Shown: piece after piece, positions 23,879 to 33,771 of the stretch
How the letters are laid out: each line of letters begins with the position of its first letter
How positions within the stretch are numbered: position 1 is the stretch's first letter
NCBI RefSeq assembly: GCF_003234365.2
Contig: NZ_CP126260.1
Coordinates: 2,666,001-2,730,000, forward strand
DNA length: 64,000 nt
Direction: 5' to 3'
Origin: Curtobacterium sp. MCJR17_020
Lineage (GTDB): Bacteria; Actinomycetota; Actinomycetes; Actinomycetales; Microbacteriaceae
The notes under the pieces: generated by a model
Told to the model about the DNA's origin: nothing
Seen by the model: the letters and a program-made list of their open reading frames with translations, nothing else
Databases searched by the model: none
Translations under genes and position numbers: made by a program

Positions 23879-24984
23879 CAGAATAACGTCTGCGTCGCGA
23901 CCGGTCGGAGCAGGCGGCGGTCGAAGCCCGGATCTGCGCGCTTGAGCGGCGACGTCGTCGGGATCGACTGTTCCTGCGGCACCGTCGAGGGGTCCGAGAA
24001 GCCCATCGACCCCGTCGCCGGGTCCACGCGCCCGAGGCCGACGCCGTGCGCCGCCAGGATCGGTCGGATGCGCTCCGACAGCCACCGGCGGTAGTCCTTC
24101 GGCGCGAAGGTGTTGTCGAGGTACATCGCCCGGTAGCGCGCCACCAGGTCGGGCCGTTCGCGTCCGAGCCACTCGAACCACCACGGCTTCACGCCCGGCC
24201 GCAGGTGCAGCGCGGAGTACATGACGCTCGTGGCACCGGCCGCAGCAGCCCGACCCACGGCGTCGTCGAGGTGTGCACGGGTGTCGGTGATGTACGGCAG
24301 CACGGGCATGAGGAACACCGAGCAGTCGAGCCCGGCGTCGCGGATCGCCCGCACGGTGGCGAGCCGCGCAGGCGTCGTGGGTGTGCCTGGCTCCACCGAC
24401 TGCTGCAGGTCGTCGTCGTACACGGCGATCGACATCGCGAGGTCGACCGGCACCACCTTCGCCGCCTCGGCCAGGAGCGGCAGGTCGCGCCGGAGCAGCG
24501 TGCCCTTCGTCAGGATGCTGAACGGGGTGCGGCTGTCCGCCAACGCCTGGATCACCCCGGGCATCAGCCGGTACCGACCCTCGGCACGCTGGTACGGGTC
24601 GGTGTTCGTGCCGAGCGCGATCGGGTGGCGGTCCCACGTGGGCTTGCCGAGCTCACGCCGCAGGACGTCGGCCACGTTCGTCTTCACGACGATCTGCTGG
24701 TCGAAGTCGGCTCCGCCGTCGAACTCGAGGTAGGTGTGCGTCGGCCGAGCGAAGCAGTACACGCAGGCATGACTGCACCCCCGGTACGGGTTGATGGTCC
24801 ACCCGTAGGTGCCGGAGCCGTCGGCGCTCGGCACCCGGTTCAGCGCACTCTTCGCCAGGACCTCGTGGAACGTGACGCCCGCGAACTCGGGCGTCGTCAC
24901 ACTCCGGACGAACCCACTGTTCGACTCCATGCCCGGCAGGGCATCGCTCTGCTCGGCATCGATCGCCTGTCCACTCCACCGCAT
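23878..24984 (-). CDS. Rv2578c family radical SAM protein
   Basis: A 368-residue protein related to SplB-like and other radical SAM enzymes. The 4Fe-4S site is GCSHACVYC, with C70, C74 and C77 in the C-x3-C-x2-C pattern; a wide insertion ALGTNTDPYQRAEGRYRLMPGVIQAL and PFSILTKGTLLRRDL follow, then FLMPVLPYITDTRAHLDDAV. Start: ATG at 24984 leaves the SOS box (24993-25008) just upstream; an ATG at 25002 would lie inside that box. The mycobacterial homologue Rv2578c is also LexA-controlled, so a DNA-damage role is likely. The reaction is not known; repair of damaged nucleic acid is a guess. Confidence 0.9.
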   Translation of the reverse strand: MRWSGQAIDAEQSDALPGMESNSGFVRSVTTPEFAGVTFHEVLAKSALNRVPSADGSGTYGWTINPYRGCSHACVYCFARPTHTYLEFDGGADFDQQIVVKTNVADVLRRELGKPTWDRHPIALGTNTDPYQRAEGRYRLMPGVIQALADSRTPFSILTKGTLLRRDLPLLAEAAKVVPVDLAMSIAVYDDDLQQSVEPGTPTTPARLATVRAIRDAGLDCSVFLMPVLPYITDTRAHLDDAVGRAAAAGATSVMYSALHLRPGVKPWWFEWLGRERPDLVARYRAMYLDNTFAPKDYRRWLSERIRPILAAHGVGLGRVDPATGSMGFSDPSTVPQEQSIPTTSPLKRADPGFDRRLLRPVATQTLF

Positions 24985-24992
24985 ACCGTCAT

Positions 24993-25008
24993 TCGAACAC
25001 ATGTTCGA
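24993..25008 (-). promoter_or_regulatory. SOS box (LexA operator)
   Basis: TCGAACACATGTTCGA is a perfect match to the Gram-positive/actinobacterial LexA consensus CGAACRNRYGTTCG and extends it by one symmetric base on each side. It begins nine bases upstream of the radical SAM start. Confidence 0.9.
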
Positions 25009-25030
25009 ACGGGCCGCAAGCCGGAGCCGG

Positions 25031-26518
25031 TCAGTGGTGCAGGCCGAGCACCTTCGCCGTGCGCTCGAGGGTGGCGTCGGCCAGGGCGGCGTCGTCACCG
25101 AGGTCCTGCCCGTAGGTCGGGACCATCTCGTGGACTGCGTCCTGCCAGCCGTCCCACCGGTCGGGGAAGCACTTCCGGAGCAGGCCGAGCATGATCGGCA
25201 CAGCGGTCGACGCCCCCGGCGAGGCCCCGAGGAGCCCGGCGATCGAACCGTCGGCAGCCGTGATGACCTCGGTGCCGAACTGCAGCACCCCGCCCTTGTC
25301 CTTGTCCGGCTTGATGACCTGCACCCGCTGGCCCGCGATGATCTTGTGCCAGTTCTCGGGCTCGGCGCTCGGCATGAAGTCGCGCAGCGCGTCGAACTTG
25401 GTCTGCTTCGAGGCGAGCAGCTGGCCGATCAGGTAGCGCACCAGGTCGAAGTTCGAGAACGCGACGCTCAGCATCGGGCGCAGGTTGTGCGGTCGGATCG
25501 ACTTGAACAGGTCGAGCATCGACCCCTGCTTCAGGAACTTCGGGCTGAAGCCGGCGTACGGCCCGAACATCAGCGACGCGTTGCCGTCGACGATGCGGGT
25601 GTCCAGGTGCGGTACCGACATCGGCGGCGCACCCACGCTCGCCTTGCCGTAGACCTTGGCTGCGTGCTTCTGCACGACCTCGGGATCGTCGGTGCGCAGG
25701 AACTCGCCGGAGACCGGGAAGCCGCCGTACCCGCGGATCTCCGGGATGCCGGACTTCTGCAGCAGCTGCAGGGCCCCACCACCGGCACCGACGAAGACGA
25801 ACTTCGCGGCGATCTTCTGCGTCGACCGACCGACCTCGTTCAGGACGTCGAGCGCCCAGCCGTCGAAGTCCTTGCCCCGCGAGATGTTCTTGACCTGGTG
25901 GTTCGGTTCGAACTCGAGACCGTCGAGTTCGAGCTGGTCGAAGAGCTGCCGGGTGAGCGACCCGAAGTCGACGTCGGAGCCCGCCGCCGAGTAGGTCGCC
26001 GCGATCGGCTGGTCCTTCTTGCGACCGGGGATGAGCGCGGGCGCCCACTTGCGGATCTGGGCGGGGTCGTCCGAGAACTCGATCCCGGCGAACAGTGGGT
26101 GCCCCCGCATCGCCTCGTACCGCTTGCGCATGTACTCGACGTTGTCCGCACCCCAGACGAAGGAGATGTGCGGGGTCGGGTTGATGAAGTTCGACGGGTC
26201 GGGCAGCGTACCGATCTCGACCAGGTGCGACCAGAACTGCCGCGAGACCTGGAACTGCTCGTTGACCGTGACGGCCTTCGCGATCTCGACGCGACCGTCA
26301 GCGAGCTCGGGCGTGTAGTTCAACTCGCAGAGCGCGGAGTGCCCGGTGCCGGCGTTGTTCCACGGGTTCGAGGACTCTTGCGCGACGGCGCCGAGACGCT
26401 CGTACACGCGGATCTTCCACGAGGGCTCGAGCCGGTGGATGATCGCGCCGAGGGTGGCGCTCATGATGCCTCCCCCGACGAGGACGACATCGATCGGGTC
26501 CACCTGCTTCACTGCCAC
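25031..26518 (-). CDS. mqo: malate:quinone oxidoreductase
   Basis: A 495-residue FAD enzyme peripheral to the membrane, oxidising malate to oxaloacetate and reducing quinone. It has the FAD-binding VVLVGGGIMSATLGAIIHRLEPSW, the Mqo signature QESSNPWNNAGTGHSALCELNYTPE, INPTPHISFVWG, and FVFVGAGGGALQLLQKSGIPE, with MLGLLRKCFPDRWDGW at the C-terminus. Length is typical. A TAGGAT -10 element ends six bases before the GTG start and no ribosome binding site is present, so the transcript is probably leaderless. It replaces or complements NAD-dependent malate dehydrogenase in the TCA cycle. Confidence 0.97.
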   Translation of the reverse strand: MAVKQVDPIDVVLVGGGIMSATLGAIIHRLEPSWKIRVYERLGAVAQESSNPWNNAGTGHSALCELNYTPELADGRVEIAKAVTVNEQFQVSRQFWSHLVEIGTLPDPSNFINPTPHISFVWGADNVEYMRKRYEAMRGHPLFAGIEFSDDPAQIRKWAPALIPGRKKDQPIAATYSAAGSDVDFGSLTRQLFDQLELDGLEFEPNHQVKNISRGKDFDGWALDVLNEVGRSTQKIAAKFVFVGAGGGALQLLQKSGIPEIRGYGGFPVSGEFLRTDDPEVVQKHAAKVYGKASVGAPPMSVPHLDTRIVDGNASLMFGPYAGFSPKFLKQGSMLDLFKSIRPHNLRPMLSVAFSNFDLVRYLIGQLLASKQTKFDALRDFMPSAEPENWHKIIAGQRVQVIKPDKDKGGVLQFGTEVITAADGSIAGLLGASPGASTAVPIMLGLLRKCFPDRWDGWQDAVHEMVPTYGQDLGDDAALADATLERTAKVLGLHH

Positions 26519-26524
26519 CCGTCG

Positions 26525-26530
26525 ATCCTA
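26525..26530 (-). promoter_or_regulatory. -10 element, leaderless promoter of mqo
   Basis: TAGGAT on the minus strand ends six bases before the mqo GTG (26518). Confidence 0.5.
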
Positions 26531-26613
26531 CCGGCGTCGACCGACAGGCCGGTCAGCCGCGCGCGGTGACCGAGTCGCTGCGCGCGGCCGTGCCGCTCCG
26601 CGCAGCCGTGCCG

Positions 26614-27666
26614 CTACGCGGCGACGGTGCGGCGCGCGACGATCGCTTCGGCGATCTGCACCGCGTTGAGCGCTGCACCCTTCCGCAGGTTGTCGTTGCT
26701 GACGAACAGCGCGAGCCCACGGCCCTCGGGCGCGGACTGGTCGGCACGGATGCGGCCGACGAACGCGGGGTCCTGGCCGGCGGCCTGCAGCGGCGTCGGC
26801 ACGTCCGACAGCTCCACGCCGGGTGCGCTCGACAGGATCTCGGTCGCACGCTCGGGCGACAGCGGACGCTCGAACTCGGCGTGCACCGAGATGGAGTGGC
26901 CGGTGAAGACCGGCACACGCACGCACGTGCCGGCGACGAGCAGGTCGGGGAGCTCGAGGATCTTGCGGCTCTCGTTGCGGAGCTTCTTCTCCTCGTCGGT
27001 CTCGCCCAGGCCGTCCTCGACGATGCTGCCGGCGAGCGGCACGACGTCGAAGGCGATCGGGCGGACGTACTTGACCGGCTCGGGGAACGTCACGGCGGAA
27101 CCGTCGTGGGTGAGCGCTGCGGTGTCCTGCTCGAGGGCGGCACGCGCCTGGCCGAGCAACTCCTCGACGCCGGCGAGCCCGGAGCCGGAGACGGCCTGGT
27201 AGGTCGTCGCGACCAGACGGCGGAGCCCGGCCTCGGTGTCCAGCACCTTGAGCACCGGCATGATCGCCATGGTGGTGCAGTTGGGGTTCGCGATGATCCC
27301 CTTCGGCGCCTGGTCGATCGCGTGCGGGTTGACCTCGCTCACGACGAGCGGGACCTCGGGGTCCATGCGCCAGGCGCTCGAGTTGTCGACGACGAGTGCC
27401 CCGGCTGCGGCGAACCTCGGCGCGAGGGCCCGCGAGGCGGTGGCACCGGCCGAGAACAGGGCGATGTCGATCCCCGACGGATCGGCCAGCTCGGAGTCCT
27501 CGACCACGATCTGCTCGCCGCGGAACGGCAGGGTCGTGCCGGCGGACCGGGCGCTCGCGAAGAACCGGACCTGGTCGGCCGGGAACGCGCGCTCTTCGAG
27601 CAGACGACGCATCACGGCGCCGACCTGTCCGGTGGCGCCGACGACGGCGACGGTGAGGGTGCTCAT
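26614..27666 (-). CDS. asd: aspartate-semialdehyde dehydrogenase
   Basis: A 350-residue NADPH enzyme converting aspartyl phosphate to the semialdehyde. GATGQVG (residues 10-16) is the dinucleotide motif, C130 in NPNCTTM is the catalytic Cys, and the substrate-binding ATTYQAVSGSGLAGVEEL and the later FTGHSISVHAEFERPLS segments are present. It lies downstream of lysC on the same strand with a gap of 32 bases, as in most actinobacteria (ask-asd). The ATG is preceded by AGGAGCACCGC, a good ribosome binding site. A TAG stop falls at 26614. It supplies lysine, threonine, methionine and diaminopimelate. Confidence 0.97.
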   Translation of the reverse strand: MSTLTVAVVGATGQVGAVMRRLLEERAFPADQVRFFASARSAGTTLPFRGEQIVVEDSELADPSGIDIALFSAGATASRALAPRFAAAGALVVDNSSAWRMDPEVPLVVSEVNPHAIDQAPKGIIANPNCTTMAIMPVLKVLDTEAGLRRLVATTYQAVSGSGLAGVEELLGQARAALEQDTAALTHDGSAVTFPEPVKYVRPIAFDVVPLAGSIVEDGLGETDEEKKLRNESRKILELPDLLVAGTCVRVPVFTGHSISVHAEFERPLSPERATEILSSAPGVELSDVPTPLQAAGQDPAFVGRIRADQSAPEGRGLALFVSNDNLRKGAALNAVQIAEAIVARRTVAA

Positions 27667-27698
27667 GCGGTGCTCCTGGTTCAGCGGGTCAGCGTGGG

Positions 27699-28964
<1,266 letters not shown>

Positions 28965-29014
28965 TGGCTGGTACTCCCGGAGACGGCGACACCGCGAGGT
29001 CACGCGGTCTCACA

Positions 29015-29020
29015 ATGGTA
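29015..29020 (-). promoter_or_regulatory. possible -10 element for lysC-asd
   Basis: TACCAT on the minus strand lies 50 bases upstream of the lysC GTG. No leader structure was recognised. Confidence 0.3.
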
Positions 29021-29050
29021 GTCGGTGTTTCGAGGATGTTGCGTGCGAGC

Positions 29051-29078
29051 CGCCCCACACGCAACGATCCTGCGTGGG
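29051..29078 (-). terminator. weak hairpin between recR and lysC
   Basis: GCCCCACACGCA pairs imperfectly with TGCGTGGGGC around 29057-29078. A clear T-run is missing. It may reduce read-through from dnaX-recR. Confidence 0.35.
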
Positions 29079-29080
29079 GC

Positions 29081-29680
29081 TCAGCCGCCGACGACGCGAC
29101 GGCCCTCGAACGCACGGCCGAGCGTGACCTCGTCGGCGTACTCGAGGTCGCCGCCGACCGGCAGGCCCGAGGCCAGCCGGGTCGTCCGGATGCCCATCGG
29201 GACGAGCAGCCGGCTCAGGTAGGTCGCCGTCGCCTCGCCCTCGAGGTTGGGGTCGGTCGCGATGATGACCTCTTCGACCGTGCCGTCGGCCAGGCGCGTC
29301 ATGAGCTGCTGGATCCGCAGGTCGTCCGGGCCGATGCCGTCGATCGGGCTGATCGCGCCACCGAGCACGTGGTAGAGCCCGCGGAACTCACGGGTGCGCT
29401 CGATCGCCGCGACGTCCTTCGCCTCTTCCACCACGCAGATCGTGGCCGGCGAGCGGCGCGGGTCGCGGCAGATGCTGCACTGGACGTTCTCGGTGACGTT
29501 GCCGCAGATCTCGCAGAAGCGCACGCGCTCCTTGACGTCCGCCAGCAGCTCGGACAGCCGCGACGGGTCGAACGACTCGGTCTGCAGGATGTGGAACGCG
29601 ATGCGCTGCGCCGACTTCGGGCCGATGCCCGGCAGGCGACCGAACTCGTCGATGAGGTCCTGGACGATCCCGTCGTACAT
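29081..29680 (-). CDS. recR: recombination mediator RecR
   Basis: A 199-residue DNA repair protein that works with RecO/RecF to load RecA at gaps. The N-terminal helix-hairpin-helix is LIDEFGRLPGIGPKSAQRIAFHIL, the Cys4 zinc finger uses C56, C59, C68 and C71, and the Toprim domain (ICVVEEAKDVAAIERT...FRGLYHVLGGAISPIDGIGPDDLRI) follows. Its ATG overlaps the dnaX stop (ATGA), the classic dnaX-recR coupling. It acts as a ring or dimer on DNA. Confidence 0.98.
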   Translation of the reverse strand: MYDGIVQDLIDEFGRLPGIGPKSAQRIAFHILQTESFDPSRLSELLADVKERVRFCEICGNVTENVQCSICRDPRRSPATICVVEEAKDVAAIERTREFRGLYHVLGGAISPIDGIGPDDLRIQQLMTRLADGTVEEVIIATDPNLEGEATATYLSRLLVPMGIRTTRLASGLPVGGDLEYADEVTLGRAFEGRRVVGG

Positions 29681-32532
29681 CAGGCACCGTCCTGGTGGAG
29701 AGCGGTCTCCTCGATGAACTGGGCGTTGAGGATCTCACGCACGACGGCCTCGCCGTAGCGACCGGCGACCGGCGCACGACGTGCCGGTGGTGCGGTCCGC
29801 GGCGCGGCCGGCGGAGCGGTCTGCGCGCGCGGGGCGGCCGGCGCCTGCGCGGGCGCTGCGGCGGATCGGCCGTGACCGGGGTCCGGGAACGGCGCGCCGT
29901 CGTCGTACGGTTCGTCGTCCAGCGGGTAGTCGTCGACGGGCACGCCCGGTACGACGGGTCCTCCGGGAGGCGCGGCGACCGTCGACGACGACGCCTGCGG
30001 TCCGCCGTCGGTCGGCTGCACCCCCTGCGGTGCGGTGGCACCGGCGGGTTGCGCGGGAGCCTCGGACCGGGGCTGCTGCGGGTCGACGGACTCGGCCGGG
30101 GCGACGGGCGCGGCGGCCGGAGCGGTGCCGAAGGGTGCCGCCCAGCCGGGTTCGACGGACTCGGGCACGGCGTCGGCGGTGGGGTCGCTGGCGGGGATCG
30201 TCGCGACCGCCCAGTCGGTGACAGGGGCGCCGGACGGTGCGGGCGCCTGCGCAGGAGCGGGTGCCTGCTTCGGAGCGGGTGCCGACGCAGCAGCGGGAGC
30301 CGGCGCCTGCTCGGCAGCCGGTGCCTGCCCGGGAGCGGGTGCCGATGCCGATGCCGGGGCGGGTGCCTGCGCCGGACGGGGCTCCGTCTCGGTGGCGGCG
30401 GGAACGGACTCTGGCGCCGATGCCGCGGCTTCGGGTGCCGCCGTCGTGGCGGGCGCTGCGGAGGCGGCGGCCTCGGCAGCGGCGACCGGAGCGGCCCCGG
30501 TGGCTGCAGCAGCCTCGGAGGCCGGGGCCGACGTCGGAGCGGGCGCGGCGGACTGCGGCGCCGCCGATGGCTGCGGCTGCGGCTGTGCAGCGGGCTGGCC
30601 CGCCGGCGCCGGACGGCCGGCCGGGGCGGACGGCTGCTGCGTGGGAGCCGGGGTGCGCTGTTGCCCCGGGCCCCCGGGACCACGGGCGACGAACTTCACG
30701 CGGAGCCCGATGACGTCCATGATCGCGGCGCGGAGCAGTTCGCTCACACTGGCCGAGGGGTCGGACATCTCCTTGAACGAGGCGACGTCCTGCTGGCTCG
30801 GGAAGGTCAGGGTCAGGACGTCGTCGCGCAGCGCGGTCACCTGTGCGGTGACGACCACCGACCACGCCGACCGCTTGGCGTGCTGCACGTGCTCGACGAT
30901 CTGCGGCCAGGCGTCGCGCATCTGCTGGAAGCCCACGGCGCCGACGGTCCGGACCGCCGGCTCGTCACCGATCGTCGTGCCCTGGCCCGTGGACGAAGCA
31001 CTGACGGGTGACGAAGCACTGACGGGTGACGAGGCGCTGACCGGTTCGGTGGTCGGGGTGGTCGGGGTGGTCGGAGCAGCGGGCTCGGGAGCGCTCGGGA
31101 CGGCTGCGGCCCAGGAGGCTGCGGCATCACGTGCCGCACTGCCGGCGTCGGACTGCGCCGCCGGAGCCGGGTTCGCCGGCGCCGCGGCGGGAGCCTGCTG
31201 CGCCGCCGGGGCCTGCTGGGCGGCGGGGACCTGCTGCGCGGCGGGCTCCTGCCGACGCGGTGCCGCAGCCGACGACGGGGCCGGTGCGGCCGCCGTGCTG
31301 GTGGCGGCCGGCTGGGTCGCCCCCTGCGCCGCGACCGCGCCGGACGGTGCCTGGTGTCCGCCGGCGTCCCCGACACCGACGCGGCGCTCGAGCCGCTCGA
31401 CCCGGGCGAGGGCACCGCGCTGGGTGTCGTCGGCCTCGGGCACGAGCATGCGCGCCGTCATGAGCTCGAGGTGCAGCCGGGGCGAGGTCGCTCCGGTCAT
31501 GTCCGTCAGCGCCTTGTTCGCGATGTCCGCGCCACGGGACAGCCCGGTGGCACCGAAGACGCCGGCCTGGCGGGTCATGGTGTCGAGCTCGTCCGGCGAG
31601 ACACCGCGCAGGACCGCTGCGGCGCTCTCGTTCGTCGCCGCGACGACGATCAGGTCGCGCAGCCGCTCGAGCAGGTCCTCGACGAACCGACGCGGGTCCT
31701 GACCGGTCTGCACGACCCGATCGATCGCAGCGAAGGCGGAGGCCGGGTCGGCCACGGCGAGGGCGTCCACGACGTCGTCGAGCAGCGCGGCGTCGGTGTA
31801 GCCGAGCAGGGCGACCGCGCGTTCGTAGGCGATCGCGCCGTCTTCGCTGCCGGCGATGAGCTGGTCGAGCAGGGACAGGGTGTCGCGGACGGAACCGCCG
31901 CCGGCGCGCACGACCAGGGGCAGGACGCCGGGTGCGACCGTCACGGACTCCTGCGTGCAGAGCTGCTCGATGTACTCGAGCATGACGGCGGGCGGCACGA
32001 GCCGGAACGGGTAGTGGTGGGTGCGCGACCGGATGGTGCCGATGACCTTCTCCGGCTCGGTCGTCGCGAAGATGAACTTGACGTGCTCCGGCGGTTCTTC
32101 GACCAGCTTGAGCAGCGCGTTGAACCCCTGCGGGGTGACCATGTGCGCTTCGTCGAGGATGAAGATCTTGTAGCGGTCGCGCGCGGGGGCGAACACGGCG
32201 CGGTCACGGAGGTCTCGCGCGTCGTCGACACCGTTGTGGCTCGCGGCGTCGATCTCGATGACGTCGAGCGAACCGCTGCCGTCGCGGGCGAGCTCGACAC
32301 AGCTCGGGCAGACGCCGCACGGGGTGTCGGTCGGCCCCTCGGCACAGTTGAGGCACCGCGCCAGGATGCGGGCCGAGGTCGTCTTGCCGCAGCCGCGCGG
32401 GCCACTGAACAGGTAGGCGTGGTTGACGCGGTTGGTGCGGAGCGCCGTGCGGAGCGGGTCGGTGACCTGCGACTGCCCGATGAGCTCGGCGAAGTTCTCG
32501 GGCCGGTAACGGCGATACAGGGCGGTGACCAC
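29680..32532 (-). CDS. dnaX: DNA polymerase III subunits gamma and tau
   Basis: A 950-residue clamp-loader subunit. It has TALYRRYRPENFAELIGQSQVTDPL, Walker A FSGPRGCGKTTSARILARCLNC, zinc Cys at about 63, 72, 75 and 78, Walker B IFILDEAHMVT, and SRTHHYPF. The AAA+ lid and gamma domain III end near residue 390. After this comes an unusually long Ala/Pro/Gln/Ser-rich linker, broken by VSASSP repeats (three copies) and stretches such as PAPAQAPAPSG, with a tau-like domain around AWPQIVEHVQHAKRSAWSVVV. The GTG at 32532 follows a -10 box by six bases. No slippery frameshift signal was seen. Confidence 0.95.
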   Translation of the reverse strand: MVTALYRRYRPENFAELIGQSQVTDPLRTALRTNRVNHAYLFSGPRGCGKTTSARILARCLNCAEGPTDTPCGVCPSCVELARDGSGSLDVIEIDAASHNGVDDARDLRDRAVFAPARDRYKIFILDEAHMVTPQGFNALLKLVEEPPEHVKFIFATTEPEKVIGTIRSRTHHYPFRLVPPAVMLEYIEQLCTQESVTVAPGVLPLVVRAGGGSVRDTLSLLDQLIAGSEDGAIAYERAVALLGYTDAALLDDVVDALAVADPASAFAAIDRVVQTGQDPRRFVEDLLERLRDLIVVAATNESAAAVLRGVSPDELDTMTRQAGVFGATGLSRGADIANKALTDMTGATSPRLHLELMTARMLVPEADDTQRGALARVERLERRVGVGDAGGHQAPSGAVAAQGATQPAATSTAAAPAPSSAAAPRRQEPAAQQVPAAQQAPAAQQAPAAAPANPAPAAQSDAGSAARDAAASWAAAVPSAPEPAAPTTPTTPTTEPVSASSPVSASSPVSASSTGQGTTIGDEPAVRTVGAVGFQQMRDAWPQIVEHVQHAKRSAWSVVVTAQVTALRDDVLTLTFPSQQDVASFKEMSDPSASVSELLRAAIMDVIGLRVKFVARGPGGPGQQRTPAPTQQPSAPAGRPAPAGQPAAQPQPQPSAAPQSAAPAPTSAPASEAAAATGAAPVAAAEAAASAAPATTAAPEAAASAPESVPAATETEPRPAQAPAPASASAPAPGQAPAAEQAPAPAAASAPAPKQAPAPAQAPAPSGAPVTDWAVATIPASDPTADAVPESVEPGWAAPFGTAPAAAPVAPAESVDPQQPRSEAPAQPAGATAPQGVQPTDGGPQASSSTVAAPPGGPVVPGVPVDDYPLDDEPYDDGAPFPDPGHGRSAAAPAQAPAAPRAQTAPPAAPRTAPPARRAPVAGRYGEAVVREILNAQFIEETALHQDGA

Positions 32533-32538
32533 GCGACC

Positions 32539-32544
32539 AGGGTA
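32539..32544 (-). promoter_or_regulatory. -10 element, leaderless promoter of dnaX
   Basis: TACCCT on the minus strand ends six bases before the dnaX GTG. Confidence 0.45.
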
Positions 32545-32633
32545 GCCGGGACGACCGACACCCGCGTGCCCCTCCACAGGTCCACGGGCACTGGACCGGA
32601 CCGCCTGCGCGGGCTGGGCCGAGCGCACGGACG

Positions 32634-32680
32634 GCACCGCGCCTCCCGGCCGACACGGGGTCGGACAGGAGGCGCGGTGC
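32634..32680. repeat. palindrome of the GGGAGGC family between ffs and dnaX
   Basis: A 13-bp perfect inverted repeat (32634-32646 / 32668-32680), GCACCGCGCCTCC paired with GGAGGCGCGGTGC. It separates the SRP RNA terminator from the dnaX promoter. Confidence 0.8.
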
Positions 32681-32763
32681 GGGACGCTGCTCGGGCTCAG
32701 CCGCGGCTGCAGCGGCGGGCACCCTTGGGCAAGGCGGGAGAGCCCAGCAGGCAGAGGAAGACG

Positions 32764-32839
32764 CCCCACGCACCCGCGCAGGAGACGGACACAGCCCGGC
32801 TCCCCCTGCGGAGACAGAAAAGACTCCCCACGCACCCGC
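32764..32839. repeat. partial duplication of the SRP RNA 3' arm
   Basis: CCCCACGCACCCGC occurs at 32764-32777 and 32826-32839, and each is followed by AGCCCGGCT-[C/A]-CCC. The copy at 32764-32805 lies just past the ffs gene and looks like a degenerate remnant of its 3' half. Confidence 0.6.
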
Positions 32840-32910
32840 CAGAGCCCGGCTACCCTTGCTGCGTTTCCGCCCTGGGGGAGTTCACCTGGATGGCGTCACG
32901 TGAGGAGCCG
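32815..32910 (-). ncRNA. ffs: signal recognition particle RNA, small bacterial type
   Basis: The 4.5S core is clear on the minus strand: CCAGGGCGGAAACGCAGC then AAGGGTAGCCGGGCTCTGG (the GGAA-type tetraloop and Ffh-binding loops). Flanking arms GGCTCCTCACGTGACGCCA and TGGCGGGTGCGTGGGGAGTC pair to form the long hairpin, and TTTTC follows as a terminator. The -10 TAGAGT at 32917-32922 places the 5' end near 32910. It works with Ffh in protein targeting. Confidence 0.92.
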
Positions 32911-32916
32911 CCGACA

Positions 32917-32922
32917 ACTCTA
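32917..32922 (-). promoter_or_regulatory. -10 element for ffs
   Basis: TAGAGT on the minus strand, seven bases before the predicted RNA 5' end. Confidence 0.5.
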
Positions 32923-32949
32923 CCGGATGCGACCGGGCAGGATTGACAC

Positions 32950-33624
32950 ATGAAGATCGCCATCGCCGGAGGACACGGCCAGATCGCACTGCTCCTCGCC
33001 CGCCAGATCACCGACGCCGGACACGACGCCGTCGCGATCGTCCGCAACCCCGCACACGTCGCCGACGTGGAGCAGCAGGGCGCCGCGGCGATCGTCGCGG
33101 ACCTCGAACAGCTCGGCGACGACGACCTGGCACTGCGCCTCCGGGGGGTCGACGCCGTGGTGTTCGCCGCCGGCGCCGGGCCGAACAGCGGTGCGGAGCG
33201 CAAGCTCACCGTCGACCGGGACGGCGCGATCCTGCTCGCGGATGCCGCGGAGCGCGCCGGCATCGACCGGTACGTGATGGTGTCGGCGATGGCGGCGGAC
33301 ACCTACGACCCGGAGGCCGCGGTGGTCCCCGCGAAGGACGACGCCGCCGTGTTCCAGGTCTACCTCCGGGCGAAGGCCGAGGCCGACGCGAACCTGCGCG
33401 CCCGACGGCTGCGGTGGACGATCGTGCGTCCGGGTGGCCTGCTCGACACCCCACCGCAGGGGACGGTCGACGTCGGGCGCACCGTCCCGCGTGGCTCGAT
33501 CCCCCGTGCCGACGTCGCCACGGTCGTGCTGCACGCGCTGCTCGACGATTCGGCGGTCGGGGTCCAGTTCGAGGTCACGAGCGGCAACACGCCGATCCCC
33601 GCGGCCCTCGACGCCCTGTCCTGA
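32950..33624 (+). CDS. NAD(P)-binding protein, atypical SDR (NmrA/SDR_a5-like)
   Basis: A 224-residue Rossmann-fold protein. The N-terminal KIAIAGGHGQIALLLARQITDAGHDAVAIVRN is a glycine-rich nucleotide-binding motif. GVDAVVFAAGAGP, RYVMVSAMAADTYDP and RRLRWTIVRPGGLLDTPPQG match the atypical SDR family of NAD(P)H-binding reductases, often annotated as YhfK or NmrA-like. The catalytic Tyr-x-x-x-Lys pattern is present as VYLRAKAEADANL. It is divergent from ffs. No neighbours suggest a substrate. Confidence 0.85.
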   Translation: MKIAIAGGHGQIALLLARQITDAGHDAVAIVRNPAHVADVEQQGAAAIVADLEQLGDDDLALRLRGVDAVVFAAGAGPNSGAERKLTVDRDGAILLADAAERAGIDRYVMVSAMAADTYDPEAAVVPAKDDAAVFQVYLRAKAEADANLRARRLRWTIVRPGGLLDTPPQGTVDVGRTVPRGSIPRADVATVVLHALLDDSAVGVQFEVTSGNTPIPAALDALS

Positions 33625-33655
33625 CCCGCGCCCCGCACAGCACCCCGCACAGCGC

Positions 33656-33700
33656 CCCTCGCACCGTGCGAGCCTCCTCGCTCCCCGTGCGAGGTTCCGT
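33656..33700. terminator. inverted repeats between convergent genes
   Basis: CCTCGCAC pairs with GTGCGAGG across this span, and a shorter CTCGCACCGTGCGAG palindrome sits inside. It lies between the SDR gene and ackA, which converge. The rest of 33625-33771 holds only CCGCACA-type tracts. Confidence 0.5.
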
Positions 33701-33771
33701 ACACCGTGCCCGCACCGCGACCTCGCACCTTGTCCGCAACCCCGCACCAAAGCAGGACAGCGCGCAGCGCG

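Noticed and set aside
29695..31702. Long open frames antisense to dnaX, including glycine-rich ones.
   Set aside because: They reflect the low-complexity Ala/Pro linker of dnaX read backwards.
29680..32532. A programmed frameshift site in dnaX.
   Set aside because: No A-rich slippery heptamer with a following hairpin was found, as expected for many Actinobacteria.
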